From Ailanthus altissimus (lineage: Eukaryota; Streptophyta; Magnoliopsida; Sapindales; Simaroubaceae): DNA of 64,000 nt. The translations under genes were made by a program, and so were the position numbers. Under the pieces are notes generated by a model. That model searched no databases. It was not told where the DNA came from and worked only from the letters and a program-made list of their open reading frames with translations. The number at the start of each line of letters is the position of its first letter. The first letter of the stretch is position 1. The DNA lies in the NCBI GenBank assembly GCA_946807835.1, contig OX327683.1, positions 8,871,001-8,935,000 of the forward strand, written 5' to 3'. This document shows positions 10,970 to 24,278 of the stretch, one piece after another.

Positions 10970-13900
10970 CTCTCAAATATTAAAATTAAGTTTAATGGCT
11001 AATTTAAATTTCATAATCACTATATCATAATAATATAATAATATTTAATTTATAATATTAAAACTATATTAATATTTTATAACCTTTTATTTATTTATTA
11101 AAAATTTTAAAAAAATTTCTCCAACATTATTCATAACTTATAGCACTTGTTTGAATGGCTTACATTAAAAGACTTACAAATGATTATTTTTCTATTTAAG
11201 TGAAGATTCGAGTTCATATCTCCTTCTTATATATATATATATATAATTATATAGCATAATAAAACCAAGGATAATTTATAAGTTCTCATATTTTTGTTCT
11301 CTTTTTTTTCTAATAAAAATAAATGAATCATAAATTCATTAAATTAATTAACTAAATAAAAGCCTCATGTTTGTAAAGCAATTCCTCTAGTTCCTTTACA
11401 TAATTGAGACTATAGAGACCGTCGACCACTTTTATTTATTTCGTAACATTAAAAGACAATTTTGTCCATAAACTTGAAAGAAAAAATAAATATTAATAAC
11501 AAAGAAAAATCTTTACACCTAACACATGACCTATTATTATTATTTTTTTAATTAGAAATATGATGAACACTTAAATCACATTTGCTTTTTTTTTTTTTTG
11601 TATTAAACACGAAATTCTTAAATTTTTTATATTATAAATATTTTTTAAACATATATTATAAATAATATTATTAAAATAATAATTTTTTTAAAAATATTTT
11701 ACATCACTCCTAATCATGTTAGAAAATAAAAAGTCAAAATCATGCAAGTGTTGACATGAGTTACAACAGCTAAAATTATGTAAAGAGGGCTATTCTTTTA
11801 ATTTTTTTAAATACAAGAGAAGATTTAAATTTGAAATCTTATTGTTAATTTTTTATTATCAAGTTATTAATATAAATACAAAACTTATTATTTTTTACAT
11901 TAATTTTTTTAAGATAAAATTATTTTTCCATATTTAAAATAATAAAATATCATTATACCGTCTCTTATATATAATAAAAAATTAAGAATAAAAAACAACT
12001 CAAATGGCGGCGGCGACAAGCCATTCGAAATTTTTTTGGATCTTCGCATAGATGACTCCCCTATTTCTTACTTAAGGCGGCCAAGACTCGTCAAGATCTA
12101 TGCCTTAATAATAACAAATTTTGATATTGACATTTATGGCATCATGTCATAATAACAATAAACAAAATTACAAAGTATTATACTTTATATAAAAGACCGT
12201 ATTATTTATGATACAAAAGCAATATGCATGTAATTTAACTATAAACCCTTAATCTTACCATTTAATCTTAAATTTTGAATTTTAAATTTTAATTAATTTC
12301 AAATTCAATTCTCTTTGAAATTCTATTTGAAAATTTTTTGGTCATTTATATTATGAGATGTGAATATTCGTATATTACAAAAATACTTACACAATATTAT
12401 TTAGTTTAAATATCGATATTAGATAATGTAGTTTAACTTAAAACAATGATATGAACACCACTTAAATTATCTAATTTATTTAAAATATAAATGTCACTTA
12501 AATTATTTAACAAATTAACTAAATTATTTAATGTATTATTCAAGTAAAGAAACATCTTATCTGACATAGTGAGAAATGAAAATGGAAGAAAAATATCCAT
12601 AAAATAGATATATTATTAATGAGAGTAAAGTTTAGCAATAAAATGAGTGAAAAAATTTTCAACTCTCTTAATAGCAGAACACTCAATGTGTGGAGAAATT
12701 TTCTTCTTGAGCTAACATAAATATATTTATTAGAAATATTGATCTACCATTAAACTGCCTAATATTAACTATTAAGTTTGATTATATTTCTATAATAGAA
12801 AAAGCTCCCATTTGAGTGCAATTCATTATTTGAGGTCGGGTTCAAGTTTTGGCGAATTTTAAAGCAGTTAAATGAAGATTCTCTTTTTTTTTTTGGAGTA
12901 ATTTATTTTTAAATATGCGGTAATATAAAAGTGAAATCTTAATTTTTGATACAATTTTAATAATTTAAAAAAAAAGCACATATTTCTGTTTGAACAAACA
13001 GAGTCGTGGAAGAAACAGAGGCAGAAGTACAAGACAAAGTAAAAGCATAAGTGTGACTGACAATCATATGTTGCCACGTAGATTTGTCAAATTGGTGGTG
13101 GTGATTACTGTTATGTCAAAATCAGTCTTTGTATTTTTATGCTTCCCTTGCTTAAACGACTCTGTAGCAATGACCAAGGAGCCGTCTTCGACCTTCCACG
13201 TTAACTATTTAGCAAACAACCGTATTATGTATAGTTCAAATTTTTTATATTATTTTTTATAAAAAAAATTAGATTTATTATCTTAAAATTATATGAAAAA
13301 TAATCCCAAAAATTAATTTATAATTAATATTATGCACTAATTATTCTCCAACGCAAAGCCCTGTTTTATTTTTATTTTTTAAAATTTGGACTCAATACAA
13401 AATCTTCGAAACAAAAAGAAAAACAAATTAGTGATTTCAAATGCACTAATTACGTAATTTATACTGCAAGACTTTATCAATCTCCGTTTTATCTACTAAG
13501 TGATATCAACTCTTCATACTAAAAATTGCCATCTAAATTTTATAAATATGCAAAACCTCAAGAAAAGAGAGAGATTTTATGAAATAATGGCGATTATGAG
13601 TTAATAATAATTTTTCAATTGTAATATGTAATATTATATTAATTAATAATAAAAATAGAATAATTAAGTTAATAGGTTATATATTATACAGACAATATTC
13701 TTCGTGAATTTAAAATAATACCATGAATTTTTGCGATCCTTATTAAAATAATAAAATAATAGTACTCAAGTAAATATATTATTAGATCGCCTTCTCAGAA
13801 AGCTTTCAAACAACTTGACTCACCTACCAAAAAGGTTCGAATAAATAATTAACAAATTAGGCTAAACCTACTACCCAAAAAAAAATAAAATATTGATAAA

Positions 13901-14090
13901 ATATTTAATATTCTGTTAAAAAATTAAGTTACGAAATAAACAAGTCATACCTACACCGTTGATTATCACCGCAACCAATTTTCGTCATCTTACACGTCAT
14001 CATTAGTTGCAGTCTCATGAAACTCCTTTCACACTTTACCACACCTTATCATCTCTCCTCCCAATTTTCAGTTTTTCACTTTCCAAGTTA
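10970..14090. other. AT-rich spacer upstream of the OTU gene
   Basis: No convincing gene. There is a (TA)n run near 11226-11245, a T-run near 11588, and a short GC-richer stretch at 12004-12110 that could be an old coding fragment. The overlapping open frames on both strands at 12868-13262 lack any recognisable family and are probably chance. Confidence 0.5.
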
Positions 14091-14091
14091 C

Positions 14092-14405
14092 ACGTGAACT
14101 TAAATATTTACTTGAGATGCACGTGTTTTACCCGGATGTTCTCAACTGATTGATTCATAATGACATTTATAACCTTAAGTTTTTCCAATCAAAACTATTA
14201 AACGGCACCGTAGACAAGACTATTATAGTCAATCTAAAGCGTTTCGCAAATGCGGAATATTATATCCTACTGGTCCTCGTTCAAGACACGATCTCTATGT
14301 TCTTTAAAATGCTTAGCTGGAAAAAGAAAATAAAAAAAAGAAAAATACGAAATTTTGAAGAGAACAGCGAAGCGAAGTACCCGTAAATTTGGAGAGGTTT
14401 ATAAA
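14092..14405 (+). promoter_or_regulatory. Probable promoter of the OTU gene
   Basis: Two G-box cores CACGTG occur at 14092-14097 and 14120-14125, 28 bases apart. A TATA-like TTTATAAAC is at 14398-14406, about 90 bases before the ATG. G-boxes are bound by bZIP and bHLH factors in plants, including light and abscisic acid pathways. Which pathway applies here is not visible in the sequence. Start of transcription is inferred only. Confidence 0.5.
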
Positions 14406-14494
14406 CAGAGTTTATGCTAGCTGAAGGAGTGCGTAGGTTAAGCCGTATATCTCTACAAGCGCAAGTTAGCGTCTGACTGTTAATTATTCCGGTG

Positions 14495-15944
14495 ATGCTC
14501 GGTGTTCTCTGTGCACGTCACAAGCCGAGGATTCTGAGCTCAATCTCTCTCATCGCTCACAGTTCATCGGCCGCTCAAAAGACCCGGTTTGTTTACAGTC
14601 CGCCCATACATGTTCAATTCAATAACGAGTTAATCAATCGCCGTAGACATCATTCGAGTGCGTGTCGCCTTGGTGGCGGCTTGAGCGGTAACAGTGGCGG
14701 CGCCGCCTCGATATGGCACGCGATCCTTCCGTCCGGAGGAGGCGGGTGCGAGTGCCGGCGCCGGAGGGACGATAGGAAGCCGGGGGAGGGGTCATGGAAC
14801 GCGGCATGGGATGAGAGACCGGCGCGGTGGCTACACCGAGCCGACTCGGCTTGGCTGCTGTTCGGTGTCTGCAGCTGCCTAGCTCCGATTGAATATTGGA
14901 CTGACACGAATCCTGAGGCTCCGACAATCGTTGAAGAGAAAATCAATGGCGATTGCGATGGTTTGAGTGAGAAAAGGGGTGAATTGGCTGCTAAAAATGA
15001 GAGGCCTGGTGTTGGTTTCAAGGTCACAGGTTTGTTAGACGCATTAACTGTTCACTGTTTCCGTATTTTGGTTTAATCAATCATTTTCCTTTCATTTTAT
15101 TCCAAGATGATAGTTAATCCCGTAACAGTCTTATCGATCGTTAGATTAATGAAAAATACAGATAATAAGAACAGTCTTTTTAAAAATAAAAAAAATTCTA
15201 ATGAATCTTATTTTAAGACATACTATGTTTATGTATAAGATATTTGTACAGTAAAAAAATTTGATGTATAAATAGGATCAAAATTGATGACGGCATTGCA
15301 GGGGTACTAGCGGATGGAAGATGTTTATTTCGAGCAATAGCACATGGAGCATGCTTGAAAAGTGGGGAAGAAGTACCAGATGATGATCGTCAAAGAGAAC
15401 TGGCTGATGAATTAAGAGCTCAAGTATAGACTTTAGTAACTATGATACTAGTTGCTAGTTTATTTGTTTATTTATTTTATTTCAAACTACTTAAAAGTGG
15501 AAAATGTCTGCTACTCTCCTTGTTATCAGGTTGTGGATGAGCTTTTAAAGAGGCGAGAAGAAACAGAATGGTGAGCCTTGTGATTGTGTTATTGCAAATG
15601 TTGTCTTAACAGGTAGATTTGTTTTTATATGCTAAAAACTTTTTGGTTTGTTTTTGATGTGTTAAGGTTTATTGAAGGAGATTTTGATACATATGTAAAG
15701 CAAATTCAACAACCTTATGTGTGGGGTGGAGAACCTGAATTGCTGATGGCTTCTCATGTTTTAAAGTAAGTTTTATAACCATCTTCACTGCCCCTTTTGA
15801 TTTGTTTGGTTGTATGAACCCGTTTGAGCCTTCTTTCTTTTTGTGCTTTTACATCATAAAGACAATCAAAATTAGCCAATTTTTTATGTCTATGTTTTAC
15901 TTTGTATCTGGTTCATATCAGGTTGTGGGAATAGTTTGATTTTT

Positions 15945-15988
<44 letters not shown>

Positions 15989-16714
15989 CAAATTTGAGAA
16001 AGTATGTGTATATTTTGGCTTCTCCTTTTTGAAATCAAATAAACCACCATCATATCATTCCTTTTCAGTATTTTCCTTCTCCTTGTTGAGTTGGAGCCTT
16101 TGGCACTTGAAGCAGTTACCCGAAAGGAAAAAAGTACAATGGGATATTATCGTTTTATACAAAAAAATTTAAGTATGCATATAGTTCATAAAGAGCGATG
16201 GTGTTCTTGGAGAAATAAGGTATCTCTCTCCAGAGTAGTTTTATTTTTCCTTTTGTAAGATGGGATGGGGATGCAGAATTAAGCTTGTTGGAACCTTAGA
16301 GCTCGTACAGTTAAACTGGCTAATGTGGTTGTTAGTTCATCTTGTTCATTTTCTCTAGTGTTCATGTATGATATTCTATTGGCTGAAGTCAAAGGATAAC
16401 AGAATCTGTTTATTCCCATCACATTGTGTCCAAATGTTTCATTATCAAAGTTTAATTTGAGCTACTCATTTGAATCATATTCATTGTTTTGTTATTCCTT
16501 GTATATGCTGTGCACTGTATTTGACATAAATTTTCTGATTTATGGGCTCAGGAAACTGATATCAGTCTTCATGATAGATCAAAGCTCGGGTAAGCTTGTA
16601 AACATTGCAAATTATGGTGAAGAGTATCGGAAGGACAAAGAGTCTCCCATTAATGTGCTGTTTCATGGGTATGGTCATTATGACATATTGGAGACTTTCT
16701 CAGAGCAAAGGTAG
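14495..16714 (+). CDS. OTU4: OTU-domain cysteine protease (deubiquitinase), OTU4-like, five exons
   Basis: Exons 14495-15029, 15302-15423, 15530-15570, 15667-15765 and 16552-16714 join to 960 nt: 319 residues plus TAG, with GT-AG introns and consistent phase at each junction. Residues 1-175 are a Ser/Arg- and Gly-rich N-terminal region (a plastid or mitochondrial presequence is possible but not proven). It includes GGAASIWHAILP, which I recall from OTU4 proteins. The OTU domain begins VLADGRCLFRAIAHGAC with Asp183 and the presumed nucleophile Cys186. It continues through EWFIEGDFDTYV and VWGGEPELLMASHVL, and ends GYGHYD with the presumed catalytic His308. Such enzymes remove ubiquitin from substrates. 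Length fits Arabidopsis OTU4 (about 317, from memory). Exon 1 is much richer in GC than its surroundings. I chose ATG 14495 because it is the first in-frame Met. Function is inferred from family; orthology is not tested. Confidence 0.92.
15953..15980 (+). repeat. (TA)n microsatellite in intron 4
   Basis: About 14 TA repeats inside the 786-bp fourth intron. The open frame at 15936-16172 that spans it lies wholly in the intron and is not a gene. Confidence 0.9.
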
Positions 16715-16948
16715 TAAGAAAGGTAAACAAGTAGGACTTAGGTATGATATGTAGAATTTTGCTCATTTTGGGTCAAATGAGTCCATTTTAATCTTAAGGA
16801 GAGCTTCTGATTTCCATAATTGTGCATTCCATTCAAACTGGAATTCTCAAGATCAATAAGTTAGGTTTGGCAGTGTCAATTTGAGGAATAAGCTTTGCTA
16901 AATTTTTGTAGGTCTCATGATTATTGTTCTTTGTGGTTCTTAAACACA

Positions 16949-16954
16949 ATAAAA
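16949..16954 (+). promoter_or_regulatory. Candidate polyadenylation signal
   Basis: AATAAA 235 bases after the stop codon of the OTU gene. Plant signals are loose, so this is only the best textual candidate. Confidence 0.35.
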
Positions 16955-19821
16955 AAAATATCAAATTAGCAAATTTCATTTTGGTTTCTTCGTGTCTTCT
17001 TTGGAAGTAGTGAAATTTTCTTTTCTCACACATTTGATTGTATAATCTTCTTCTCTTGTTTCGCGTTTGATTGCTTAGTAGTTTGTAACAAAATCTTAGT
17101 TGGCTGCTAAAGCATTGATATTTGTTTCTTAACTTGAGCTTGAAGCAAATATGCTTGCAAAAATATCAGAAAATTTCAGGGGATCAAAATTTTGGTGGAT
17201 ACATAATACTGGTGCTTTCTTATGTTATTTCCTGCCGATGAGAACTTGTCTGATATTCGTTTCCATTTATGTGTTGTCGAATTATGGATGATGTGCAGTT
17301 CAAACTATTTATCAAACAGGGGTATTCATGTTTATAAAAGGATAACATGAATGTTTCTTGTTTCTTAGAGCATTGATGACAAGATTGAAATTGGTATTAT
17401 CAAAGCATTCGTCAGTTTCAGTTTCCAGTAAATTATTTCCACTCAAGCTTTTTTTTTTTTTAAATAAAGTTTTTTGAGCATTGTTTGTTCTTTATTTAAA
17501 AAAGTTTTTTTCTAAACTTTTTTAGTGGTTTTGTAAGAGTTTTGATTTTAGAGAAGAAATTTCAATCATTGTTTTTCTGGTTTATGATTAAAGCACTCGG
17601 CCTACCAAGTTTTAAAGATATTAATAGTCGAGTTATTTATATTTGTTAAATTAATAATTAAATGTTATCACTCTTAATTTTTAATTTGATTAAACTATTC
17701 AAATTATTTCGGTATTATACTAAAATTTTATTTTTAGTATTAAAAAATGTACCTTGATATGGACATTCAAAAACCGAAACAGAATTGTGCTAAATGCAGC
17801 CACCCCACCCCCATCTATTAGCATCTTATACATCCACGTAGATGTATCACAGTTTGCTAAAAAGTAGACAGTACAATGGTGGAATTAGGATTTTAATTTC
17901 TTGGATTAATTTAGTTTGTGGGATTTAAATAACTTTATTTAATTTAAATAAAAAAAACCTTTTTTCAAGGATTTGAAATGTTACTTAATAGTGTTTGTAC
18001 GAGCATTTTAAAAATTAAGTGGTGTTAGTTTGAAAAATAGAAAAGAAAGGGGAAAAGAGAGAAGAAAAGAATAGTATGCAAATAATAATAAAAAAAAGAG
18101 ATGTAAATGATTTTATTGTTTGGTTAGAGCATGAAATTAATTATTAATATTTTATTTAGAAATTAATTATATTTATTACCAAATTTTTTATTTGACTTTT
18201 ATAAGAATTTTAAATTAAATTAAAATTATTTTTAAATATAATTTAATTTATGATCTATTTGAAAAATTTTCTGACAAAATATTTTTACCCTATAGTGCTT
18301 TTTAAAAAAAAAACACGGTTAGTTTTTGGTAATAAATTATAAAAGTAATTTAGAGTACTTTTTATATTTTATAAAGTATTTAATTGTGTGATTGAAAATA
18401 TATTTTTTACTATAAAAAATTTAAATAAATAATTTAAAAACTTGAATTAATATTATAAAAATACTTTTTTTTATTAAAATTAATAAATAATATAATAAAG
18501 ACCTTGAGTCATGGTATTGGTTCCTAGATCTTAACATTGGGTCTCAAGTTAAGAAGATCAAGTTTTGGATTTTTAAAATTATTAGGTCAAGATTTAGGGA
18601 AACAAGCACCACCCAAGTTCCAATGTCTGAGTTCTTGAGTCATAGTGAGTAAAATTTATAGTCTAAGAAATTAAATTATAATTTAGACAGGGCAAGGGCT
18701 CTAAGGTCCTAGCATTGGTATTAAAAAAAATATTTTAATTTTGTTCTCTTTCTTAATTTTAATTTATAATTTTTGTATTAATTAAATAAGATTATTATAT
18801 TAATTAATTTATTTCATTGTTAAAAGTTAATTTATTTTTTTCTATAAAAAAATAATTTACTTATTTATTTGAAATTGTTAATTTATTTTCTTAACCATTT
18901 TATAAAGAAGATAAATATGATAATTTAATAAAGTAGGTTGAAATAATTTTTTTTATTCTTTTAGAGAAAAGTCTTAATTTCTAATTTTTAAAGAATTCTT
19001 TTTCTTTATTAAAATTACCAATCAAATAAAAGAACTCTGATATGAATAAGGATTGGTTTTCGTTCCATCCAATCAAATATCACCTTTAGGGAAATTGGTT
19101 TTTTGGTAGTTGGCGCGGGACCCCCATTGGGCATAAAGTTGCCTCTGCTACTGCATATAATTTACGATTCTATGTGTTCATTTGTCAGTCGTGGACCAAA
19201 GAAGCTTATTGTTGTCTTGGAATATGATCCTTTAATAAAACTATGAAAAATATTTAAATATACTTTACCACTTGTTTATCTTAGTTATTCTTATAATTAG
19301 GGAAAAGAATGATTGGACCTTTAAGTTCTTTACAAAAAAAAAAAAGATAGAAACATCTTACCAACGTTGGAAAAGATATGAAGATCTCAATTCATTAATA
19401 GTTTCATTTTATTTAGATAGTTAAAAAGGTAATTCTATATTTATTATAACACAACATATGGCACAATGAAATAAGTTCATATTTATTTTTAATTAAATTT
19501 TTTATAAAATAAATTGAAAATAAAGCCTAAAAATAGATTTACCAATTAGGTAGTTAGTCGGTAGCGACAATTGCAAATTAATATACTGTTGACGTTACAT
19601 GATTATTTTATAATTTACGCGATAGTAAAATAATTTTAGATTATAGAACACTCAAAATGTGCCGAACATGATGAGAAAGGCAGTGGTCACTACAATGCTA
19701 TTGTCGTTTTTACTATGTTTGCTACCCCTTAGAGTTACTTTAATCAACTAGAGATTCCATAATGCTAAGTTAGATACTTCAACCTTTGTCAAGAGATATA
19801 TAATTAGTATTACAGTGATAT
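16955..19821. other. AT-rich spacer downstream of the OTU gene
   Basis: I see no coding or repeat feature with support. The first few hundred bases may still be 3' untranslated region. There is a T-run at about 17448-17460, and 18480-18720 has a somewhat higher GC content without recognisable content. Confidence 0.5.
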
Positions 19822-19826
19822 TGGTA

Positions 19827-20895
19827 TTGTTGGTAATAAATAAAAAAAATCAATTTAATAAAATAAACGTAATGGAGGCCATATCATTTTGTTTATAATT
19901 ACATATATAAGAATAGAATATTATCTCAAATTCTCGCTATGACAAATCTTGAATTGATAGGCTACAATCTTCTCTATTATTTTCAACCTTTAAACTCAAT
20001 GCATGTGGGCATGTGAATCTTTCCTCAAATCTTTAAAATCACTAATACCAAAATATGAGAAAATGATAATAACCAAATTCTTTTTTCACGTTAGAATACA
20101 TACAAATTTCTTTTTGGTTATATTTATTGTTATTCTTTTACTACTCCATACCTCTTATATATGTAGGAATTTCTCTTAAATATTTTGAATTAGATTAGGA
20201 TTAGAAAATTAGAGTTTGATTAGGATTTGAACTAGTAGAGAGACTGCAAGACTCAGGGGCTTCCTAACTCTAACTTAAAAGGCCTAATCCTTATTATCTC
20301 ACAATTCACAAATTCTTCTAAGTTAACTCTAGGCTATTTCACTAAAAGTCAAGAGCTGTACTTTAGTAACCCATGTTATTAAGTAAAAGTTCATTAAGAT
20401 CAATAATAACTACCTAAATGATCCTCTAATTGATGTCCATAATTAACGCTAACCATAGAAAAAATGTCTTGCCTCTTTAATTACTTATTTGCCCTTAAGT
20501 CACTAAATGCTCTAATGATCACTTTTAATATGTTTATATTTGTAAATAAATTTACAAATAAATATTATTATTCAATAAATAATTTATTGAATAAACTGTG
20601 GCCATAGATTCTAATGATCAAATACTACAAACAGCTTAGGTCGACATTATTTATTAGATTCCATCTTTTAAATATATGTTCCTATGACCTATGAAATTAT
20701 ATCTCCAAGTTATCGAGGGTTTTGACCATTTATATGGATCTCACTTCGTGATAACTCAAAAGATATAATGCATGAATGTAAGTTTATTACTTGCCCAGGA
20801 TTAAGATCAATCAAGCTTATTAAAGTAAAAATGTCTTTAGACCAATAATAACCACTTAAATGACCCTCTAATTAATATCCATAATTAACGTTAGG
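19827..20895 (-). repeat. 3' LTR of F2(-), distal segment
   Basis: Begins TGTTGGTAATAAATA like the 5' LTR at 46319 and follows it to about 20835. There it jumps back: 20835-20895 repeats text of 20390-20450. Then the Ty3/gypsy remnant interrupts at 20896. So the segment carries a partial internal duplication as well as an insertion. Confidence 0.8.
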
Positions 20896-21451
20896 TGTTG
20901 TGTGATTTCTATAACACAAACTAATGCAAGTGCACGTTATCGTAACAAGTAATATATGATGAGTAGAGTGTCAATCCCACGAGGAATTATTATTACTACT
21001 TGCTAAGTACTAAAATTATGTTCTCCTATTCTTATTCTAGCTATTAACAATTTAATGGTTTTGATATCTAAACTAACTAAACAAAAAATAATAATAATTA
21101 CAAGAATTGAGCAAAGAGAGCAAACATGATAGTACAAATACTCAAATGCTTAGGATTACAATAATCTCTCAATACTTCACTTGAATCCAACTACTCTCCT
21201 TAAAACTATCAATATGAATGTTAACTAAGAACTCTAATATCCTCACAAGTCTCTTCCGATGGTCAAGTGAGTATATCTTATTCAATCAATTATCTATATT
21301 TCTATGATAATCAAATTGAAATAAGATTCATTAAGTTCAAATTCTCTAAATGGTCATATATTCCAAATCACTATGCTCCTAAACTTAGAATTTTTTAACC
21401 TTTTGGTACAAACACAAACACAACTTCTATGCCTATGGTACGAGGGATGAT

Positions 21452-24278
21452 TGTAGTAACCAGTATCCACAACCGATAAGAATAAGTATTTATATATATA
21501 TATATATATAAATATACATATTTCATTTGTATGTGGATGATACTTGATTTATGTATTGTTATTAGTAGTGTTTGTATAGGTTAAGGACATAATATTAGTA
21601 TTGAGTTTATTTGTAAGATTTTAAATTTATTTTAGGGATCAAATTCGTAAATACTAAAAATTAGCCTCTTAGTATAAAAATACACATTTGAAACTCTAAT
21701 TCACTCATTTTAGTCGAGCTACCTCTTTTAGAGTGAGAAAAGAGAGAAAGAAAGGGGAGAGAAAGAGAAGAAGAAGAAGAAATTTAGAATTTAAGATTTA
21801 AGAGGTATATTATAACCCTTTCTTAGTTTCTTGGTGTTAAATTAGTTAATTCCTTTAAGTTTTGATTTCTGAAAATATGTACAATTGAGGATTTGATGTG
21901 TATTTCGTAAAATATTGTGAGAATTGATGATGATCTATGTAGATAGCTTAATAAATCATGATGAATTATAGAATTTCTACTTGATAGTCTATTGATCTAA
22001 GAGTTTTATAAATTGTTGTGATTCGATTTTGGTTTTAAAATTTGAGTATATGAAATTAGACATGTTTAGAATCATTCAAGACTTTAAATCGATTGAAAAT
22101 TCTAGAAATTGAATTTGTAGTGAATTTACCAAAATGATCCTGAAATTCTAGAAATTTCTTGTCTTAACAGTATGATACAGTGACAAATAATTTTTGATTT
22201 GCTTAATGATATTCCAAAATTACGAATTTATGGAATATGATAGATTTATATGTCTAATATGTTATACTCAGAATTGAGAATTTAGAGCAATGCGATTAAA
22301 TTGTTATGATTTTCTAAAGAGTGTCAGCTCATTACAGTATTTGATTAACAAATTTTTAAAGCTATGAAATAAAATAGTTTTAAAATATTTTTGAGAAGGA
22401 TTTTGAAGTGAAATATTTATCATGAATTGAAATATATGACAAGAGTAATTATGTGGTATTCTTATAATTTTTGAGTTAGTATCTGATTTTATAAAATTAC
22501 GAGACTAAATGATGTTCAGTAAATATCCTGATCCCGCCAAAATAATAGTTTGGATTTAATGGTGTTTATGAAATGGAATGTGTAAAAATTATGATATAAT
22601 ATTCATATATAAGAAATATATATGAGTGAAGAAAGATATATTCTAATTTTGGAGTAATTGGACATCATTTGATGTATAAATTTTTTTTGTTAAGTGTAAG
22701 TGGTCAGAATGACAGGTTTTGAGAAACTAAGTAATTAGGCCAATTCGATGTGATAAGGGCAATATGTGTAATTTTGCAAGCTATTTAAAGTATTTTGTGT
22801 GATTTTTTAGACTTATGAAAGGATTAATCTCCATTGATAGGTTAAGGAGAATTAAGCCTTGTAGTCGAAAATGCTAAGAGGTAAGTATATTAGACTTTTA
22901 CTGAAATCACAATAAGCATAGTAATTGTCTATGTATGATTTTGTAAATGTGCTTAGAAATATGTTTATGTTATGCCAAAGTGTATTTGATATGAAATGTG
23001 AAAGAAATATATTTATGAATGTGAGTACTGACATTGAGCATGGACATACACGTGTTTATGAAAGTGAGCTTTCAAAATGAAATGTGTTTAACAAAGAAAG
23101 TTTTTGAAGTGAAAAATGTCCATGAGATACGTTTTGTGTTTTGAGGATGCTTGAATTAACTATTTATTTAGTAGGCACCTTATGTAATTTGTGGAGCCTT
23201 TATGTATAGTATTTCCTCAGGGATTGGTATATGTTATGTGTTTCGTATGTAGGAAGGATCCTATTGGTACTTAAAGGAAGATTGAGTCATTACATTCGTG
23301 TGGTGGCGTTTTGGTGCATGTGAGAGGACTCATCGATCATCAGGGTGAGGGTTTGGCTCTCACCTTCGAGCATGAGCATTATATATGTGTAATTTAAACC
23401 TCACTTGTATTATTCCTCTCATACGGTATGTCATTTACGAGTGACATTTGGCTCATTATGTGATATGTGATATGAAAGTCCTACTAAGTAGTAGTTGAGT
23501 GATGGTATTCCTATTATATGTTTTGAAAGAATGTGTAAGTGCTTACCTGACATGTGATTTGATAAGATTATAATTTTAATTTATCACAGCATATCATACA
23601 TATGCATTGTGTACACATATGTATTTGTATTTGTATTTGATATATAAAAAACTAGTATGCTTACTGAGTTTTATACTCATTATAGTTTATGGTGATTTCA
23701 GGTAAATAAGGTACACGTGTGCTTAGCAGATTTGGCAAGGCTTCTGCTGTTCTTTGGGTTCCCTAAGTTGCTAGGTTGTTGAGTGTTTCATTTGAGGACA
23801 CGTGGGTTAAGATATTTGATTTGTCCCTATTAAATAAATACTTTTGTATTATTTTATTGTGTGTGGTTGGATTTAGTTTAAGTTTCACCAAGTGTAGTTA
23901 TTGGTTGATTTTAAGTTAGAATTTGCAATGAATATATTATGGGCTTCCAGTAACAAAGTTGCTACTGGTGACATAGTAGAGTGTTAATCTTTGAGAAAGC
24001 TCTGCGTATCTTCGGTTTACTAATTGTCAAAGTCATAATTCAATTGTTATAATTCTGAAAGAAAAATTGAAATGAATTTTTAAATATTGTCAATAGATGT
24101 TTATGTTTATATGTTAGGTTGTGGGTTGATTTTAGTATGGAACTTACTACCAACTTACTAAGAATTCCTATGTTGAATTTAAGTTTAAAATTTTATGCAA
24201 TATTAATTATGAGTGCACATCATATGAATGAGTGTAATTTATGTCGTGTGTCAGATCTTTTAGGTCTGGGGCGTGACA
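21452..24278 (+). repeat. Solo LTR of a Tekay/Del-like Ty3/gypsy element
   Basis: Starts TGTAGTAACCAGTATCC and ends GGTCTGGGGCGTGACA. It is flanked by perfect ATGAT copies at 21447-21451 and 24279-24283. The terminal GGGGCGTGACA is what stands before the primer site in chromovirus LTRs of the Tekay type (recalled from the family). A promoter-like AGTATAAAAATACAC is at 21671-21685, followed by a purine-rich stretch. An inverted relative is at 54575-57290. Open frames within it, such as 22852-23034 and 24119-24322, are not genes. Confidence 0.85.

Noticed and set aside
12868..13262. Overlapping open frames on both strands upstream of the OTU gene
   Set aside because: No start context, intron signals or recognisable domain; both strands open over the same stretch.
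14634..15027. Two long open frames on the - strand and one in another + frame opposite exon 1 of the OTU gene
   Set aside because: GC-rich, stop-poor exon sequence produces open shadows. The + frame from 14495 alone splices into a conserved OTU domain.
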